NCBI GenBank assembly: GCA_026391755.1
Contig: JAPLDN010000425.1
Span: 1 to 6,583, forward strand
Direction of reading: 5' to 3'
Length of the DNA: 6,583 nt
Origin: Bacteroidota bacterium
GTDB taxonomy: Bacteria > Bacteroidota > Bacteroidia > Bacteroidales > FEN-979
In this document: positions 5,877-6,583 of the stretch, piece by piece
Numbering within the stretch: the stretch's first letter is position 1
Layout of the letters: each line of letters begins with the position of its first letter
Position numbers and translations under genes: made by a program
Notes under the pieces: generated by a model
Databases searched by the model: none
The model's input: only the letters and a program-made list of their open reading frames with translations
Told to the model about the DNA's origin: nothing

Positions 5877-5906
5877 AATTACCGTATCGCATTTACATTA
5901 CAAAGT

Positions 5907-6155
5907 TCAATTATCCCCGGATCTTTTAAACCACTTTTTAATCTTAGGCAGGAGGTTGTATTTTTGAATAAGTTCTTTCCCTACCAGCGCAGCGCCAACC
6001 CAGAAGATGCTTGTCGCAGCAAACAGAACGGGATAGGCAAGGGCGTATTGCCTTATAGTAAGTTTTAAAAATGGCAGGATGAAAATCACTCCCCAGATGA
6101 TCCAGGAAAAGATGATCAGAGCAATGCCCAGGATCCGCAGGAATTTAGGTTTCAT
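5907..6155 (-). CDS. Small two-helix membrane protein, transporter-suffix-like
   Basis: The protein has 82 residues, with a short basic N-terminus (MKPKFLRI) and two membrane helices at about 9-31 (IALIIFSWIIWGVIFILPFL) and 40-60 (AYPVLFAATSIFWVGAALVG). A basic tail follows (KYNLLPKIKKWFKRSGDN). The order of a SWIIWG-type first helix, a FWVGAALVGKE second helix and a KIKKWF tail resembles the small 'transporter suffix' proteins that also occur fused to the C-terminus of RND-type transporters. That match is from memory of the family pattern and needs a profile search. No transporter gene is in the window. The basic ends suggest both termini are cytoplasmic. It probably heads a two-gene operon with the aldo/keto reductase. 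No clear promoter was found in the 192 bases it shares with the divergent lipoprotein gene. Confidence 0.7.
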   Translation of the reverse strand: MKPKFLRILGIALIIFSWIIWGVIFILPFLKLTIRQYALAYPVLFAATSIFWVGAALVGKELIQKYNLLPKIKKWFKRSGDN

Positions 6156-6265
6156 TTACCACAGTGAATCATATGTTACCATTCTAAACGCTGAAGGCTA
6201 TTATCATATTTCACAATTTTTGGGATATTTACATTAAAACAGGCGGATAACCCAAGCGGTTTAGC

Positions 6266-6300
6266 TTTGATTGACTTTAGTGAAAATCGTCGTATATTTA
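6266..6300 (+). promoter_or_regulatory. Candidate promoter of the metallophosphoesterase lipoprotein gene
   Basis: TTGACT (6271-6276), 16 bases, then TATATT (6293-6298) resembles a sigma-70 promoter with five of six matches at each box. Read as a Bacteroidota promoter, it is TTTG at 6266-6269 with TATATTTA at 6293-6300, one base off TAnnTTTG, but the 23-base spacing is a little long. The -7 region forms a small inverted repeat (GTATA-TT-TATAC, 6292-6303). The start codon lies about 45 bases downstream. Confidence 0.4.
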
Positions 6301-6347
6301 TACCAGGTTTACAGATACATATTTTTAAATTATGAAAGGAGAAAACC

Positions 6348-6583
6348 ATGCAAGGTAAATTAAGGATTTGTGTTGCCGCTATATCTTTACTGATCGTCTT
6401 TGTCACTTTGCTGGGCGGCTGTAAGAAAAGCAGCCCGGATCAACAGAATACAACGGGTGAAACACTTCGTTTCGTCTGGTTGGCCGACAGCCGGGGCGAC
6501 TCGCTTAAGGGTCCGGTGAACACCGAAGTGCTGAATACCATCATCAGCCAGATTAGCACCTTGTCACCCAAGCCGTCCTTTGT
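6348..6583 (+). CDS. Lipoprotein of the metallophosphoesterase (calcineurin-like) type, N-terminal part
   Basis: The first 78 codons are present and the gene runs off the window. AAAGGAG at 6335-6341, 6 bases before the ATG, is the best ribosome binding site in the window and fixes the start. Residues 1-24 form a lipoprotein signal peptide (basic KLR, hydrophobic core AISLLIVFVTLL) ending in the lipobox LGGC, so C25 should be lipidated. The residues after it (KKSSPDQQ) do not show a clear surface-export signal. From 41 the sequence reads RFVWLADSRGDS, then VNTEVLNTIISQI...SPKPSFV. This fits the first metal-binding strand of calcineurin-like phosphoesterases of the DSRG type, in which a helix and a 'P-x-F-V' strand follow, leading to the GD motif. 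The later metal ligands are outside the window, so the family call is moderate. Confidence 0.75.
   Translation, partial: MQGKLRICVAAISLLIVFVTLLGGCKKSSPDQQNTTGETLRFVWLADSRGDSLKGPVNTEVLNTIISQISTLSPKPSF

Overview
The window looks like chromosomal sequence from a member of the Bacteroidota, probably an environmental or metagenome-assembled lineage. The reasons are a FISUMP-domain secreted protein with a T9SS-type 'PNPF...YNLAGQ' module, a PepSY-like (DUF2874-type) protein, several promoter candidates with the Bacteroidota -7 motif TAnnTTTG (TATATTTG, TATCTTTG), and an AATTCGT/ACGAATT-type heptamer array of a kind often seen between genes in this phylum. No tRNA, rRNA, CRISPR array, transposase or phage gene is visible.

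Layout, left to right. Bases 1-94 are the last 30 codons of an upstream plus-strand gene whose stop overlaps the next start (TGATG). That next gene (94-1404) encodes a secreted FISUMP protein. A small class I methyltransferase (1443-2003) follows and ends at a good hairpin/T-run terminator (2027-2057). A promoter candidate near 2140 then leads into a membrane-anchored protein (2243-3046) with two transmembrane helices, four 12-residue Met/Gly/Cys/His repeats and a C-terminal PepSY-like domain. This is the most unusual intact protein here and may bind metal at the periplasmic face.

The strand then switches. Reading leftwards from the right are: a small two-helix membrane protein (6155-5907) and an aldo/keto reductase (5876-4869), 30 bases apart and probably co-transcribed; a heptamer repeat array (4770-4835); an ornithine carbamoyltransferase gene with its own promoter motif (4707-3847) and an intrinsic terminator (3772-3741); and a YefM-YoeB type II toxin-antitoxin pair (3586-3078) with the two half-site palindromes, 12 bp apart centre to centre, expected of YefM-YoeB autoregulation. 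The last gene (6348 onward, plus strand) is a lipoprotein of the metallophosphoesterase type, cut by the window edge.

The main oddity is the carbamoyltransferase. It matches a standard approximately 334-residue OTC from its start to 'NPKVK', then jumps in frame to 'NRLHTIKAVMVATLG'. About 48 residues are missing, including the HCLP substrate-binding motif. Either the gene is a decaying or catalytically dead paralogue, or the assembly collapsed here. Just after its stop, another frame carries a short stretch that also looks like coding sequence.

The genes do not form one pathway. The window is a patchwork of short independent transcription units.
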